Shown: positions 1 through 9,169, counted from the stretch's first letter. The stretch is DNA of 64,000 nt from Dasania sp. GY-MA-18 (GCF_024734385.1 NZ_JANHAP010000001.1:372001-436000); one strand, 5' to 3'. Translations and numbers: made by a program. The notes: generated by a model from the letters alone, not told the origin.

Positions 1-974
1 ACCGGCACCCCCATACCATTGAGGGTGGACACCGCTGGAGAAAACATACTCTCTATAACGACTCGTTTACTGGCCATAAAGTCCACCGACTCAGGCACTG
101 AAGTCCAAAAGCCACTAAAGTGGCCCGCTTTTTTCTTCGCGATAAGCAGCTTAAATAACTCGTCTAGCTCCGCGCGCGTTAGCGCACCTATATCCTTAAA
201 CTGTATTAAGCCCTTAGCTTGAGCCGCCAGCGCCAAATCAAACAAACCTATGGTGGGTTCATTAACAATGCCCACCTTACCGGCGTAGGCTTCGTCCAAT
301 AACCAGCCCCAGCTCTCGGTTTCATAGGGTATGCCCTTAGCCACTACTTGGGTGTTGTAGCCAAAAGAATCAACATTATGTACATAGGGCAAAAAACTAA
401 TCTCATCGGTATGGGCTACACCTAGCTTACCATCGGGCTGCACATGTAATAGCTTATAAGGAGCATCGCCCGCACCTAATTTTGCCTGCGGTGTTAATTT
501 ACCGGTTTTACTGAGGTTGTTAATTTCATCCCAATAGCGCAGCCGCTTTTTATCTATTGCCTGTATAGACCCCGAGCGCCATAACACATTGATGCTATTA
601 GACCACTGCTCATATAAATCAAAAGACTGCGGCGCCATAAAGGCCTTTTGTAGTACCGCCGCACTGCCGCCGGGTTCAAACTGTATATCTATGCCCAAAT
701 CCGCCATGGCGCGCTGGCGCAACTCTTCCTGCAAGGTAACATGCGTGCCCAACACCCGCAGGGTGGTTTTGTTGCGGGCGAATACAAAAGGCGCCTTGCC
801 CGCTCCCCAAGCGGTAACACCTAAGCTAGCCAAGGTTTTTAGACTCTGGCGTTTGCTCAGATTAACCGGCTCATCTATGTTACTGGGCTTATTGTTTCTG
901 GATTTATTGTTACTGAGCTTATTGTTACTGGACTCATTATTGACACTAGTCTTGTTATTATTACTGGTAGTCAT
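1..974 (-). CDS. ABC transporter periplasmic substrate-binding protein, PotD-like (3' end beyond window)
   Basis: The reverse strand is open from the ATG at 974-972 to the window edge (324 codons, no stop). After an Asn/Ser-rich leader (residues 4-32) comes a Tat-like signal, LSKRQSLKTLASLG, at about 39-52. The mature part (ATTLRVLGTHV-like start, FEPGGSAAVLQKAF, SFDLYEQWS, WGWLLDEAYAGKVGIVNEP) resembles solute-binding proteins of the polyamine/extracellular type. The product should deliver a ligand to an inner-membrane permease, but no permease gene lies in the window. Oddities are the low-complexity leader, encoded by imperfect 15-nt repeats, and a run of eight G just before the start codon that also serves as a ribosome site. 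The ligand cannot be told from sequence. Confidence 0.72.
   Translation of the reverse strand, partial: MTTSNNNKTSVNNESSNNKLSNNKSRNNKPSNIDEPVNLSKRQSLKTLASLGVTAWGAGKAPFVFARNKTTLRVLGTHVTLQEELRQRAMADLGIDIQFEPGGSAAVLQKAFMAPQSFDLYEQWSNSINVLWRSGSIQAIDKKRLRYWDEINNLSKTGKLTPQAKLGAGDAPYKLLHVQPDGKLGVAHTDEISFLPYVHNVDSFGYNTQVVAKGIPYETESWGWLLDEAYAGKVGIVNEPTIGLFDLALAAQAKGLIQFKDIGALTRAELDELFKLLIAKKKAGHFSGFWTSVPESVDFMASKRVVIESMFSPAVSTLNGMGVP
879..965 (-). repeat. Imperfect 15-nt tandem repeats in the leader of the binding-protein gene
   Basis: Codons 4-32 are built from degenerate copies of AGTAACAATAAG plus one codon, giving S-N-N-K-X peptides (SNNKL, SNNKS, RNNKP). The tract lies upstream of the Tat-like twin-basic motif and is not part of the mature domain. 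Repeat-number change in steps of 15 nt would keep the frame. Confidence 0.6.
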
Positions 975-1136
975 ACCCCCCCCTTGCTACAAAACTGCAG
1001 GATCATTCCTTTTCCGCAACACACATTGGCTTTAATTGTAGACTCTTATAGGCAAAAGCCTCTAAATTTATGCTCCGTATAAATACCTATAGCTCTACTA
1101 GGCTAGGGAATGAGAAACCGATTATCGCCCTAGGGC

Positions 1137-1997
1137 TTAGTGCTCTATAGCTGCAGCAATAGACAGGGTGCGCCGCGCTTCTTCCACATGTAGATTTTCT
1201 ATCAGGCGACCATCTAACAACACCAATGCCTCACCTGCCTGTTCTGCCTGCTGCCAGGCGGCAATCACTTTATGGGCCCACTCCACATCTGTGGCGCTAG
1301 GCGCAAACATCTGGTTGGCATAGGCCAGTTGTTTTGGATGTATCACACTCTTACCATCAAAACCCAAATCGCGGCCCTGCTCACAGCTATGTTGGTAGGC
1401 TTGCTCATTGTTTAAATCCAGCTGTACGCCATCAATAATATCTAAGTTATTGGCCCGCGCCGCCAACACACAAAGATTCAACGAGGCCAATAAGCCCTGG
1501 CGATCATCGCGGTTACGCAGTCGTAACTCTTTAGATAAATCACTGGTGCCCATCATCAACACCGTTACGCGCTCACTGGCGCTACACACCTCTTCAATAT
1601 TTAGCACGCCCCTAGGGGTTTCTGCCATCACCCATAAATACAGACTGGCGGGAGCCTGCGCCCTATCCAAAATAGCCAGTGCCTCAGCCACTTCTGCTGC
1701 GCTTTCGACTTTAGGTAAGCAAATAGCATGAGCACCACTATGCGCCATAGCTTTTAGATCGGCTTCGCCCCATTCAGTATCCAAGGCATTAACCCGCACT
1801 ACAATTTCGCGCCGACCATAATCACCTTGCTGTATCGCGGTTTTAATAATCTCCCTGGCTTGCGCCTTTGCCGCAGGGGCAACGGCGTCTTCCATATCAA
1901 AAATAAGGCAGTCGGCGGCTAATTGCTGGGCTTTTGCTAAGGCTCTGGGATTGGAGCCAGGCATGTATAACACGCTGCGGCGGGGGCGGATTTGCAT
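1137..1997 (-). CDS. HpcH/HpaI aldolase-citrate lyase family protein (CitE-like CoA ester lyase)
   Basis: 286 residues, the normal length for stand-alone CitE-like lyases. Family motifs run in order: RRSVLYMPGSNPRAL at the N terminus, the acidic FDMEDAV near 33-39, VRVNA near 68, LPKVESAAEV near 95, MAETPRGVLN near 124, the metal-site MGTSDLSKEL near 150, and GFDGKSVIHPKQL near 215. Such enzymes cleave or form (3S)-malyl-CoA, citramalyl-CoA or related CoA esters with Mg2+ in the cytoplasm. No citrate lyase alpha or gamma gene is nearby, so a role in citrate fermentation is unlikely. A C-C lyase of acyl-CoA breakdown is more probable, but the exact substrate is unknown. Confidence 0.85.
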   Translation of the reverse strand: MQIRPRRSVLYMPGSNPRALAKAQQLAADCLIFDMEDAVAPAAKAQAREIIKTAIQQGDYGRREIVVRVNALDTEWGEADLKAMAHSGAHAICLPKVESAAEVAEALAILDRAQAPASLYLWVMAETPRGVLNIEEVCSASERVTVLMMGTSDLSKELRLRNRDDRQGLLASLNLCVLAARANNLDIIDGVQLDLNNEQAYQHSCEQGRDLGFDGKSVIHPKQLAYANQMFAPSATDVEWAHKVIAAWQQAEQAGEALVLLDGRLIENLHVEEARRTLSIAAAIEH

Positions 1998-2099
1998 AAC
2001 TACCTCAAACTAAAAAATTGAGGTCGTATTCTAACAGCGGGGCAGCGCCAGCTTCTATAAAGTGGCGCTTATAGTGGCTATTTTAAATTATTTAACTGA

Positions 2100-2915
2100 T
2101 TACGATAACAAACTCAGCACCAGCTGCGAACTGGCATTGGCCTGGGCCTGCAGCGCATTGCCACTATTTTTTAATAGGCTTTGTTTCAGCTGCTCGCTGG
2201 TGGCCAAGGCAAAGTCGGTATCGTTAATGCGGCTGCGGGCGGCTGCGGTATTTTCGGCGCTGTTGCGATTATTACTAATCACAGACTCTATACGCTTACT
2301 CACCGCGCCTAAATCACCACGAAAACTATTGACTGCATCGATAGCCGTATCTATCACCGCTAGCGCATTACTGGCGCCCACCCCAGTAGAAACATCTATG
2401 GCTTGGGCCGGCGTTAGGCTAGCGCCTAGATCGGGTAGCTGCAGGCTTAGTTTGTCGCTCGCTAGGCCACCCACTTGCAGCTCTATAGTCGCATTACTTT
2501 GCAACAGCTTAAGATCATTAAACTGGGTAGTATCTAACACCGTACTGATTTGTTCTTGCAACTGGCCTACCTCAGCCTGTATAGCATCCCGCTGGCTGTT
2601 CCCTAAAGTGCCGTTGCTAGCCTGCAGGGATAACTCCCGTATGCGGCTGAGATTGTCGTTAATCGAAGACAAGCCGCCATCGGCCACCTGCACCAATGAA
2701 ATGCCGTCGCTGGCATTGCGTGCCGTTTGATCCAGGGCATTTAATTCAGTTAGCAATTGCTGAGAAATAATTAACCCTGCCGCATCATCTTTAGCGCTGT
2801 TAATTTTTTTACCCGAGCTTAAGGGCTGCAAGCCTTCTCTCTCTTGTTTGGCGTTTTTTTGCAACTGATTTAATAAACTCTCGTTGCTGGCGATTTCGCC
2901 TATAGTCAGGCCCAT
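2100..2915 (-). CDS. Short, divergent flagellin
   Basis: 271 residues. The N-terminal D0/D1 region (about 1-140) has LSSGKKINSAKDDAAGLIIS and RIRELSLQASNGT. The C-terminal D1/D0 region (about 190-271) has INDTDFALATSEQLKQSLL and ends QANASSQLVLSLLS. There is no room for D2/D3 outer domains, so it should form a thin filament. The N terminus is unlike the usual MALTVNTN start of FliC: it reads MGLTIGEIASNESLLNQ. It stands alone, with no fliD, fliS or hook genes nearby; the motor genes lie 59 kb away. The start is supported by GAGGTGA five bases upstream. A minor filament subunit is as likely as the main one. Confidence 0.88.
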   Translation of the reverse strand: MGLTIGEIASNESLLNQLQKNAKQEREGLQPLSSGKKINSAKDDAAGLIISQQLLTELNALDQTARNASDGISLVQVADGGLSSINDNLSRIRELSLQASNGTLGNSQRDAIQAEVGQLQEQISTVLDTTQFNDLKLLQSNATIELQVGGLASDKLSLQLPDLGASLTPAQAIDVSTGVGASNALAVIDTAIDAVNSFRGDLGAVSKRIESVISNNRNSAENTAAARSRINDTDFALATSEQLKQSLLKNSGNALQAQANASSQLVLSLLS

Positions 2916-3093
2916 TAGTTCACCTCAACCCTATAGTGTTTACTATCACCCTAGCCTAGCAGTTCTGGCACGAACTTCTAATATTCGTTTTTATCAAAGC
3001 TCATACACTTATAACTTTGCTATATATGCCCCTGCGCAGCGTTTATAAAAACTGCTATATTGGCGGGCCAAATAACTGCCTAGGTAACGCAAG

Positions 3094-3489
3094 ATGTCAG
3101 AACAAGATAAACAAAACGGCCTAAAAGTAAGAGCCGAAGTCATGGGCGCGGCCTTTGTGCAGCGGGCCATAGACAACACCACCGAACTCACGGCCCCGCT
3201 GCAGGATTGGATTAACGAGCACGCTTGGGGTTCCACTTGGCAGCGCGATACTTTGCCACGGCAAACGCGATCACTAATCACCATAGCCATGCTGGCGGCA
3301 CTTAAAACCCCCACCGAATTAAAAGGCCATGTGCGCGGCGCGTTAAATAATGGCTGCAGCGTAGCCGAAATACAGGAAGTGCTACTGCACTCTATTGTTT
3401 ACTGCGGTGCACCAGCAGCACAAGAAGCCTTTAGAGCAGCGCAGGAAGTCATTAGCGAGTGGCAGCAAAGCAACCCCGGCAACAGCTAA
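3094..3489 (+). CDS. Carboxymuconolactone decarboxylase family protein (PcaC-like)
   Basis: 131 residues, the size of PcaC. The core RSLITIAMLAALKTPTELKGH (near 66-86) followed by VRGALNNGCSVAEIQEVLLH and YCGAPAAQEAFRAA is the CMD helical fold. It has the Glu/His pair (TELKGHV) seen in decarboxylases rather than the CxxC pair of AhpD peroxidases. True PcaC decarboxylates 4-carboxymuconolactone in the protocatechuate branch of the beta-ketoadipate pathway. No other pca gene is present and the next gene is an SDR, so the pathway is unproved. It is followed 83 bp downstream by the co-directional SDR gene. Confidence 0.82.
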   Translation: MSEQDKQNGLKVRAEVMGAAFVQRAIDNTTELTAPLQDWINEHAWGSTWQRDTLPRQTRSLITIAMLAALKTPTELKGHVRGALNNGCSVAEIQEVLLHSIVYCGAPAAQEAFRAAQEVISEWQQSNPGNS

Positions 3490-3572
3490 CTAACACCTAA
3501 AAGGTATAGCCTTAGCCATAGGCCGGGGCTACTATGCTTGCACTTATAATAATTAACTGACCAAGGGCTAAC

Positions 3573-4358
3573 ATGATGCATCCACTATTTTCTCTGCAGG
3601 GCCAAGTGGCTTTTATTACCGGCGCGGGCAGCGATAGCGGCATAGGCTTTGCCGCGGCAAAAATTTTGGCAGAGCTAGGTGCAGAGATTGCCATTACCGC
3701 TACCTCTGAACGCATACACCAACGCGCTCAAGAGTTATCCGCGATTAGCCCTAAGGTAAAAAGTTATATTTGCGATTTAACCGATCGCCCCGCTACCCGC
3801 GCCATGATTAAAACCATAGAGCAGGACTTTGGCAAAATAGATGTGCTGGTGAATAACGCGGGCATGACTATGGTGGGCTCCAGTGAAGTGTACGAGCTGT
3901 TTCACCAGTGCCGCGATGAAGATTGGGATATGGGCATAGAGCGCAACCTCACCACCTGTTACAACGTCACCCGCGCGGTATTACCCGGCATGGTGGAGAG
4001 GCAGTACGGCCGCATAGTCAACGTATCATCGGTAACCGGCCCCTTGGTGAGCAACGAGGGCGAGGCCGCCTACAGCGCCGCCAAAGCGGCCATGATAGGC
4101 ATGAGCCGCAGCATAGCTATAGATGTAGCCAAGCATAATATTACAATTAATAACGTAGCGCCGGGCTGGGTAGCCACCGCCTCGCAAACCGAAGAAGAAG
4201 CCATAGCGGCAAAGTATACGCCAGTAGGGCGTGGCGGCAGCGCCATGGAAATGGCCACCATGATTGCTTATTTGGCATCACCGGGCTCCAGCTATGTCAC
4301 GGGGCAGATGATGGTAGTCGATGGTGGCAATTGCCTGCAGGAAAGCAAGGGGCCGTAA
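3573..4358 (+). CDS. Short-chain dehydrogenase/reductase
   Basis: 261 residues, a classical SDR. The dinucleotide motif TGAGSDSGIGFAAA lies near 15-28, NNAG near 92, the catalytic Ser in NVSSVTG near 150 and YSAAKAA near 165. The C-terminal MVVDGGN is as in FabG-type reductases. It should catalyse NAD(P)H-dependent oxidation or reduction of a hydroxy/keto group in the cytoplasm. Compared with FabG, residues 98-115 carry an insertion (SSEVYELFHQCRDEDW). Either of two adjacent ATG codons (3573, 3576) could start it. It probably shares a transcript with the CMD gene upstream; the substrate is unknown. Confidence 0.87.
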   Translation: MMHPLFSLQGQVAFITGAGSDSGIGFAAAKILAELGAEIAITATSERIHQRAQELSAISPKVKSYICDLTDRPATRAMIKTIEQDFGKIDVLVNNAGMTMVGSSEVYELFHQCRDEDWDMGIERNLTTCYNVTRAVLPGMVERQYGRIVNVSSVTGPLVSNEGEAAYSAAKAAMIGMSRSIAIDVAKHNITINNVAPGWVATASQTEEEAIAAKYTPVGRGGSAMEMATMIAYLASPGSSYVTGQMMVVDGGNCLQESKGP

Positions 4359-4431
4359 GCAAAGCCTGCCAATGTTTAGCCAGCGCGCTAAGCTGTAAAT
4401 CAAAGTTTTAAACTAAAACTCTAAACCAAGG

Positions 4432-5115
4432 CTATAAATCGCATTCGTAAATCCAGGCCCCGTTGTTTTCCCACAAACGGTGCCTGGGGCCGCGAGCGTA
4501 GGCATTATTCTCTTCATAGCCCGCGTCACCAGCGTATAGCATGCAACGATCCTGCTCGGTGCTAAGCCAGTTTTTGGCAGCATAGCGCAAGGGCCCGCGG
4601 GCTTGGTAAAACGCTATGGCCTGCTCGCTGCTTTGATGCTGCGCCAACTCTAACAGGCTGACATAGGTAGGCGGCATCATTGCCATTTGCTTATTATCAA
4701 AATACGCCAGCGCCTGTTGCGGGCTGCACCAACGGTGGTGATCTATCTCTTGCTGATCAACCTGCACGCTGGCCTCGCCTTGATAGCGCGTCACAAAAAA
4801 CCAGGTATTAAAACGCTTGCTGGTTTCCTTGGGGGCCAACCACTGTGAGACGGGAATAAGCTGCTGTGGGCACAGTTTAAGCTGTGCCTCCTCATAGCTT
4901 TCACGCACTGCCGCCTGTTTAGCGACCAAGGTCATATCAGGCTGCTCGCTGGCTGCTCGTTTACCATAATCACCCGCGTCTATGCGGCCACCGGGAAACA
5001 CCCAATAGCCAGCAGCAAAAGCCAAAGCTTGCGAGCGGCGTAGCAATAAAACCTCTAACCCCTGCTTACCATCGCGCAATACTATAGCAGTAGCGGCAGG
5101 GATTAATTCAGCCAT
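4432..5115 (-). CDS. Nudix hydrolase
   Basis: 227 residues. The Nudix box is split: GYWVFPGGRIDAGDY near 37-51, an insertion of about 15 residues, then AAVRESYEEAQLKL near 68-81, which supplies the REx2EE metal ligands. The N terminus (AATAIVLRDGKQGLEVLLLRRS) is the usual first strand. The insertion and the long C-terminal part resemble NUDT19/CoA-pyrophosphatase-like relatives rather than MutT. Such enzymes hydrolyse nucleoside diphosphates linked to another group; the substrate is not visible. The upstream gene ends 4 bp before its ATG, so the two are almost certainly co-transcribed. Confidence 0.82.
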   Translation of the reverse strand: MAELIPAATAIVLRDGKQGLEVLLLRRSQALAFAAGYWVFPGGRIDAGDYGKRAASEQPDMTLVAKQAAVRESYEEAQLKLCPQQLIPVSQWLAPKETSKRFNTWFFVTRYQGEASVQVDQQEIDHHRWCSPQQALAYFDNKQMAMMPPTYVSLLELAQHQSSEQAIAFYQARGPLRYAAKNWLSTEQDRCMLYAGDAGYEENNAYARGPRHRLWENNGAWIYECDL

Positions 5116-5119
5116 CGTG

Positions 5120-5632
5120 TTAGTCGTCGCGCTCTTCGGTATGCTCGGCAGTTTGCTCAGCAGCCGCTTTAAATTGCTCGGGGTCCATAAACATCATATG
5201 GGCAATAATAGAGGCGTCTTTGGCAAACTCTAGGGCTATCATTAATACATTATCTTGCTCATGGGCGCGCACTACACCGGGTATACCTACCAGCTGTAAA
5301 CCCTCTTCGCTGTGCATAATGCGTATATCTTTTTTCGCCTTCATGTCTACGGCTATGCGATTAAGTAAACCACCTAAGGCCACGCGAAATATATCGTAGT
5401 TAAAGCCGGGGCCTTTAAATTCGCTGTGATCTAATTTAAGTTTGCAATCTAGTTTAAGCTGATCACCTTGGTTAATCGCACCTACACTTAACACCTTACC
5501 CGATTTTAAATCTTTAAAAGCTGCCTTGGCTTTTTCTTTAGGGGCTGACACTAATATGCGGCCCATCACACCGCCCATTACATCTAACACCTGAAAAAAA
5601 TTAATTTCTATATCTTTAACTTGCTCAGTCAT
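5120..5632 (-). CDS. Conserved-looking hypothetical protein
   Basis: 170 residues; I do not recognise the family. The protein is soluble, with no signal peptide or membrane segment. It alternates strands and helices, including GGVMGRILVSAPKEKAKAAF and IFRVALGGLLNRIAVDMKAK, and ends in an acidic tail (EQTAEHTEERDD). Codon use matches its neighbours and it lies 4 bp upstream of the Nudix gene, so it is probably real and functionally linked to it. An SD-like GAGGTTGTT precedes the ATG. Confidence 0.7.
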   Translation of the reverse strand: MTEQVKDIEINFFQVLDVMGGVMGRILVSAPKEKAKAAFKDLKSGKVLSVGAINQGDQLKLDCKLKLDHSEFKGPGFNYDIFRVALGGLLNRIAVDMKAKKDIRIMHSEEGLQLVGIPGVVRAHEQDNVLMIALEFAKDASIIAHMMFMDPEQFKAAAEQTAEHTEERDD

Positions 5633-5682
5633 AACAACCTCAATCTTATCGATAACGTAGTTTTTATTGTTAACTTGTTGCG

Positions 5683-7197
5683 CTACACAGCTTTAGCATA
5701 CTGCGCGCGCAATTGATTTTTTTGCACTTTAGCCATGGTGTTTCTAGGCAAAGCGGCAACAAAAAATATTTGTTTAGGCACTTTATAAGCCGCCAACTTC
5801 TGCTTGGCTTGGGCTATTAATGCCGCCTCACTAAGCTCGGTTTCGGCCACCACTATAGCGGTAACCGCCTCACCTAAGTCGCTATGAGGCAGGCCTATTA
5901 CCGCACTCTCTTTCACCCCTGCGATGGCATCTAAGACCAGCTCTACCTCTTTGGGGTAAACATTGTAGCCACCGCTAATCACCATATCCTTAGCGCGGCC
6001 CACTATGCTGATATAGCCATCGTCAGTGATGCTGCCCTGATCGCCGGTAATAAAAAAACCGTCGGCAGTAAAATCCTGTGCGGTTTTTTCAGGCTTGCGC
6101 CAATAGCCCTTAAATACATTAGGGCCCTGCACTTGAATGCTGCCTATCTCGCCGAGGGCCAAGGGCTGGTTTTGCTCGTTCACTATACGCACTAACACCT
6201 GCGGTAAGGGCTGGCCCACTGTGCCGGCACGGCGCTCACCCTGCAAGGGGTTAGAGACTAGCATACCTGTTTCAGTCATGCCGTAACGTTCTAAAATTTT
6301 ATGGCCGGTAAGTGTGGCAAACTGCTGGTGAGTACTGGCCAATAAAGGGGCCGAGCCTGAAATAAATAAGCGCATATTAGCGCAATGCTGGGCACTGAAC
6401 TGTGGCGCAGCTAATAAACGCGTATAAAAAGTAGGCACTCCCATCATCACCGTAGCCTGGGGCAAGGCCGCCATAACGGCGGGCAGCTCAAAACTGGGCA
6501 AAAATTGCATACTCGCCCCGGCGGCTAATACGCAATGGCAGGCCACAAATAAGCCATGCACATGAAATATAGGTAGGGCATGCAGCAACACATCATCGCC
6601 TGTAAAGCCCCACAGGCTTGTTAGGGTATAGGCATTGGCCGCCAAATTGCCATGGCTGAGCATAGCGCCCTTGGGCTGGCCAGTGGTGCCAGAGGTGTAG
6701 AGTATGGCGGCAATATCATCACTCTCACGGCTGACATCCTCAAACTCGGCTGCATATTTTGACAATTGCGCCAACCAATCGGCCTGCCCATGCTCATCTA
6801 ATACTCTGACCAACGGCGCAGCAGCCGCCTCGCCATCCAGCTTGGCTAATAGGTTTTGCAAGGCCGCCTGCCGCTGAGGCTCACACACTAATAAGCTAGG
6901 CTGGGCATCGGCCATAAAATAAGCCATTTCAGCATCGGTATAGGCGGTATTTAGCGGTAAATAGATCAAACCCGCCCGCAGCGCGGCCAGGTATAGCATC
7001 AAGGCCATAGGGGATTTGGCCACCTGTACCGCAATGCGGTCACCGGGCTGCAAACCTAGGCTGGTAAAATACTGCGCCAGCTGGCCGCTGAGGCTACGCA
7101 CATCGCCATAGCTAAGCACAGTGCCATCAGGGCTATGGATAAAGGCCTGTTGGTCGGCGGGAAAGCCTCGCTGAAATAAGGTGAATAAATTGCTCAT
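5683..7197 (-). CDS. Acyl-CoA synthetase, probable malonyl-CoA synthetase (MatB-like)
   Basis: 504 residues, an ANL-superfamily adenylate-forming enzyme. Visible are the P-loop-like LYTSGTTGQPKGAMLSH near 165, LHALPIFHVHGLF near 203 (the HVHGL form typical of MatB), YGMTETGM near 300, GERRAGTVGQPLP, the ATP-ribose Asp in FITGDQG near 383, and the C-terminal lysine region RNTMAKVQKNQL. MatB makes malonyl-CoA from malonate, ATP and CoA. A medium-chain acyl-CoA ligase is the alternative. The ATG at 7197 is preferred to a TTG two codons earlier. The gene is divergent from deaD, with about 185 bp between them. Confidence 0.78.
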   Translation of the reverse strand: MSNLFTLFQRGFPADQQAFIHSPDGTVLSYGDVRSLSGQLAQYFTSLGLQPGDRIAVQVAKSPMALMLYLAALRAGLIYLPLNTAYTDAEMAYFMADAQPSLLVCEPQRQAALQNLLAKLDGEAAAAPLVRVLDEHGQADWLAQLSKYAAEFEDVSRESDDIAAILYTSGTTGQPKGAMLSHGNLAANAYTLTSLWGFTGDDVLLHALPIFHVHGLFVACHCVLAAGASMQFLPSFELPAVMAALPQATVMMGVPTFYTRLLAAPQFSAQHCANMRLFISGSAPLLASTHQQFATLTGHKILERYGMTETGMLVSNPLQGERRAGTVGQPLPQVLVRIVNEQNQPLALGEIGSIQVQGPNVFKGYWRKPEKTAQDFTADGFFITGDQGSITDDGYISIVGRAKDMVISGGYNVYPKEVELVLDAIAGVKESAVIGLPHSDLGEAVTAIVVAETELSEAALIAQAKQKLAAYKVPKQIFFVAALPRNTMAKVQKNQLRAQYAKAV

Positions 7198-7382
7198 AGA
7201 CAAAAACGACGATACGCCAAGCCGATTTTAAGAAAATATTAGTGGTTTTATACGCTTATTCGACCAGTGTACCCCATCAATGGGGATAATCCGATAGCGC
7301 CCAAGCAGTATAGCGCCTATAATAGGCGGTTATCCCTTGGCCTTGCGCCAACTGCTTTACCGTCCCTATTAGAGATTATTGA

Positions 7383-9116
7383 ATGTCATCCCCTGAAACA
7401 ACCAGTTTTTCTGACCTGGCGCTTTCTGCGCCCGTGTTAAAAGCCATACAAAGCGTAGGCTATGAACAACCCTCCCCTATACAAGCCGCCAGCATCCCCC
7501 ATCTATTAAACGGTGAAGACCTATTAGGCGTGGCACAAACCGGCACCGGCAAAACCGCCGCTTTTGCCTTACCGCTATTAAGCAACATCGATGTCAAAAC
7601 CAAAGCACCACAGGTTTTAGTATTAGCCCCCACCCGTGAACTAGCCATACAGGTAGCCGAGGCTTTCAAAAGCTACGCCAGCCAAATGAAAGGTTTCCAA
7701 GTATTGCCCATATACGGCGGCCAAGATATGCGCGGCCAACTAAAACAGTTAGAGCGCGGCCCACAAGTAGTCGTTGGCACCCCAGGGCGCGTAATGGACC
7801 ACCTGCGTCGCGGCAGCCTAAAACTAGACGCCTTGAAATGCGTAGTGTTGGACGAAGCCGACGAAATGTTACGCATGGGCTTTATAGACGACGTGGAGTG
7901 GATACTAGAGCACACCCCCGAGCAACGCCAAGTAGCGCTATTTTCCGCCACCATGCCCGGCCCCATCAAAAAAGTGGCCGACACCTATTTGCGTAACCCC
8001 AAAGAAGTACGCATAGCCAGCGCCACCCAAACTGGCTCGCATATCAAACAAAGCTACTTAATTGTTAACGGCTTTGAGCGCAAACTGGATGCCATCACCC
8101 GCATCCTAGAAGCACAAGACTTTGATGCCATGATTATTTTTGTGCGCACCAAAACCGCCACTGCAGAGTTGGCCGAAAAACTAGAAGCCCGCGGCTACTC
8201 AGCCTCGGCCCTAAACGGCGACATGAACCAACAACTGCGCGAGCGCACCATCAACCGCCTTAAAAACAAGCAGCTTGATATAGTCGTCGCTACCGACGTG
8301 GCCGCACGCGGCATAGACGTTGAACGCGTCAGCCACGTACTCAACTTCGACATACCCTACGACAGCGAAGCCTACGTACACCGCATAGGCCGCACCGGCC
8401 GCGCTGGCCGTGATGGCAGCGCGATTTTATTTGTAGCGCCCAGAGAAAAGCGTTTGTTATTTTCTATAGAAAAAAACACCCGCCAAAAAATCGAGCCTAT
8501 GGAACTACCCAGCGGCAAAGAAGTATCCAGCCGCCGCGTAGAGCAATTTAAACAATTGCTAACCGACACCCTAGAGTCGCAACCTAACCTAGATTACTTT
8601 TTTGAAATACTCAGCGAATACAGCGCCGAGCACGACCGCTCAGCCGAAGATATCGCCTGCGCCCTGGCTTACCTACACCAGCTAGAACGCCCTCTAGAAG
8701 TAAAAGACTCACCCAAAGGCCGTAAAGAAAAAGGCTTTACCGTAGTTGAAGAAAACCGCCAGTCACGCTCAGGCGATAGCGACCAAATGATGCGCTACCG
8801 CATAGAGCTGGGCCGCGATCAACAAGTAGGCCCCGGCGACATCGTAGGCGCCATCATGAATGAAACCGACCTACACAAAAACGACATAGGCCATATCAAA
8901 TTACACGGTGACCACAGCACAGTAGATTTGCCTTTAAACCTACCTAAAGAACTTATCAGCAAGCTAAAAACCCTAACCGTGCGCAACCTGCCGATTAACA
9001 TCAGCGAAGTAGGCCCCGCCAAGCGCGAGCAACGCCAACCGGGTAAGCGTAAGAGTGCGCCGGGGGCGCATAATAAAGCACCGCGTAAGAAGCCTAGAAA
9101 AGCTAAAAAGGATTAG
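7383..9116 (+). CDS. deaD: ATP-dependent RNA helicase DeaD/CsdA
   Basis: 577 residues. DEAD-box motifs run in order: Q motif [31 protein letters not shown] (near 157), SAT, RGIDVERV and [10 protein letters not shown]. After the helicase core comes an RNA-binding region (about 460-540; YRIELGRDQQVGPGDIVGAI) of the DbpA/DeaD type, then a lysine/arginine-rich tail. It is slightly shorter than E. coli DeaD (629). It should unwind structured RNA during ribosome assembly and cold adaptation. A strong hairpin terminator follows directly. It is notable that this helicase sits beside the structured repeats of 9.4-10.7 kb, but nothing shows a link. Confidence 0.93.
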   Translation: MSSPETTSFSDLALSAPVLKAIQSVGYEQPSPIQAASIPHLLNGEDLLGVAQTGTGKTAAFALPLLSNIDVKTKAPQVLVLAPTRELAIQVAEAFKSYASQMKGFQVLPIYGGQDMRGQLKQLERGPQVVVGTPGRVMDHLRRGSLKLDALKCVVLDEADEMLRMGFIDDVEWILEHTPEQRQVALFSATMPGPIKKVADTYLRNPKEVRIASATQTGSHIKQSYLIVNGFERKLDAITRILEAQDFDAMIIFVRTKTATAELAEKLEARGYSASALNGDMNQQLRERTINRLKNKQLDIVVATDVAARGIDVERVSHVLNFDIPYDSEAYVHRIGRTGRAGRDGSAILFVAPREKRLLFSIEKNTRQKIEPMELPSGKEVSSRRVEQFKQLLTDTLESQPNLDYFFEILSEYSAEHDRSAEDIACALAYLHQLERPLEVKDSPKGRKEKGFTVVEENRQSRSGDSDQMMRYRIELGRDQQVGPGDIVGAIMNETDLHKNDIGHIKLHGDHSTVDLPLNLPKELISKLKTLTVRNLPINISEVGPAKREQRQPGKRKSAPGAHNKAPRKKPRKAKKD

Positions 9117-9144
9117 CTTTTAGTTGAGTTTGGTTTGTTAAACA

Positions 9145-9169
9145 ATGCCCGCTGATGCGGGCATTTTTG
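9145..9169 (+). terminator. Rho-independent terminator of deaD
   Basis: A perfect 8-bp stem ATGCCCGC/GCGGGCAT with loop TGAT is followed by five T, 28 bp after the deaD stop. The T tract continues as TGTATGTGGGG, which is repeated in inverted orientation at 10776-10790. Confidence 0.9.

Noticed and set aside
589-1035. 148-codon plus-strand frame
   Set aside because: It is antisense to the start of the binding-protein gene; its leucine runs mirror the SNNK repeats.
2967-2985. TGGCACG followed by a poor -12, a possible sigma-54 promoter near the flagellin
   Set aside because: It points away from the flagellin gene and the -12 element lacks GC; the minus strand has no better match.
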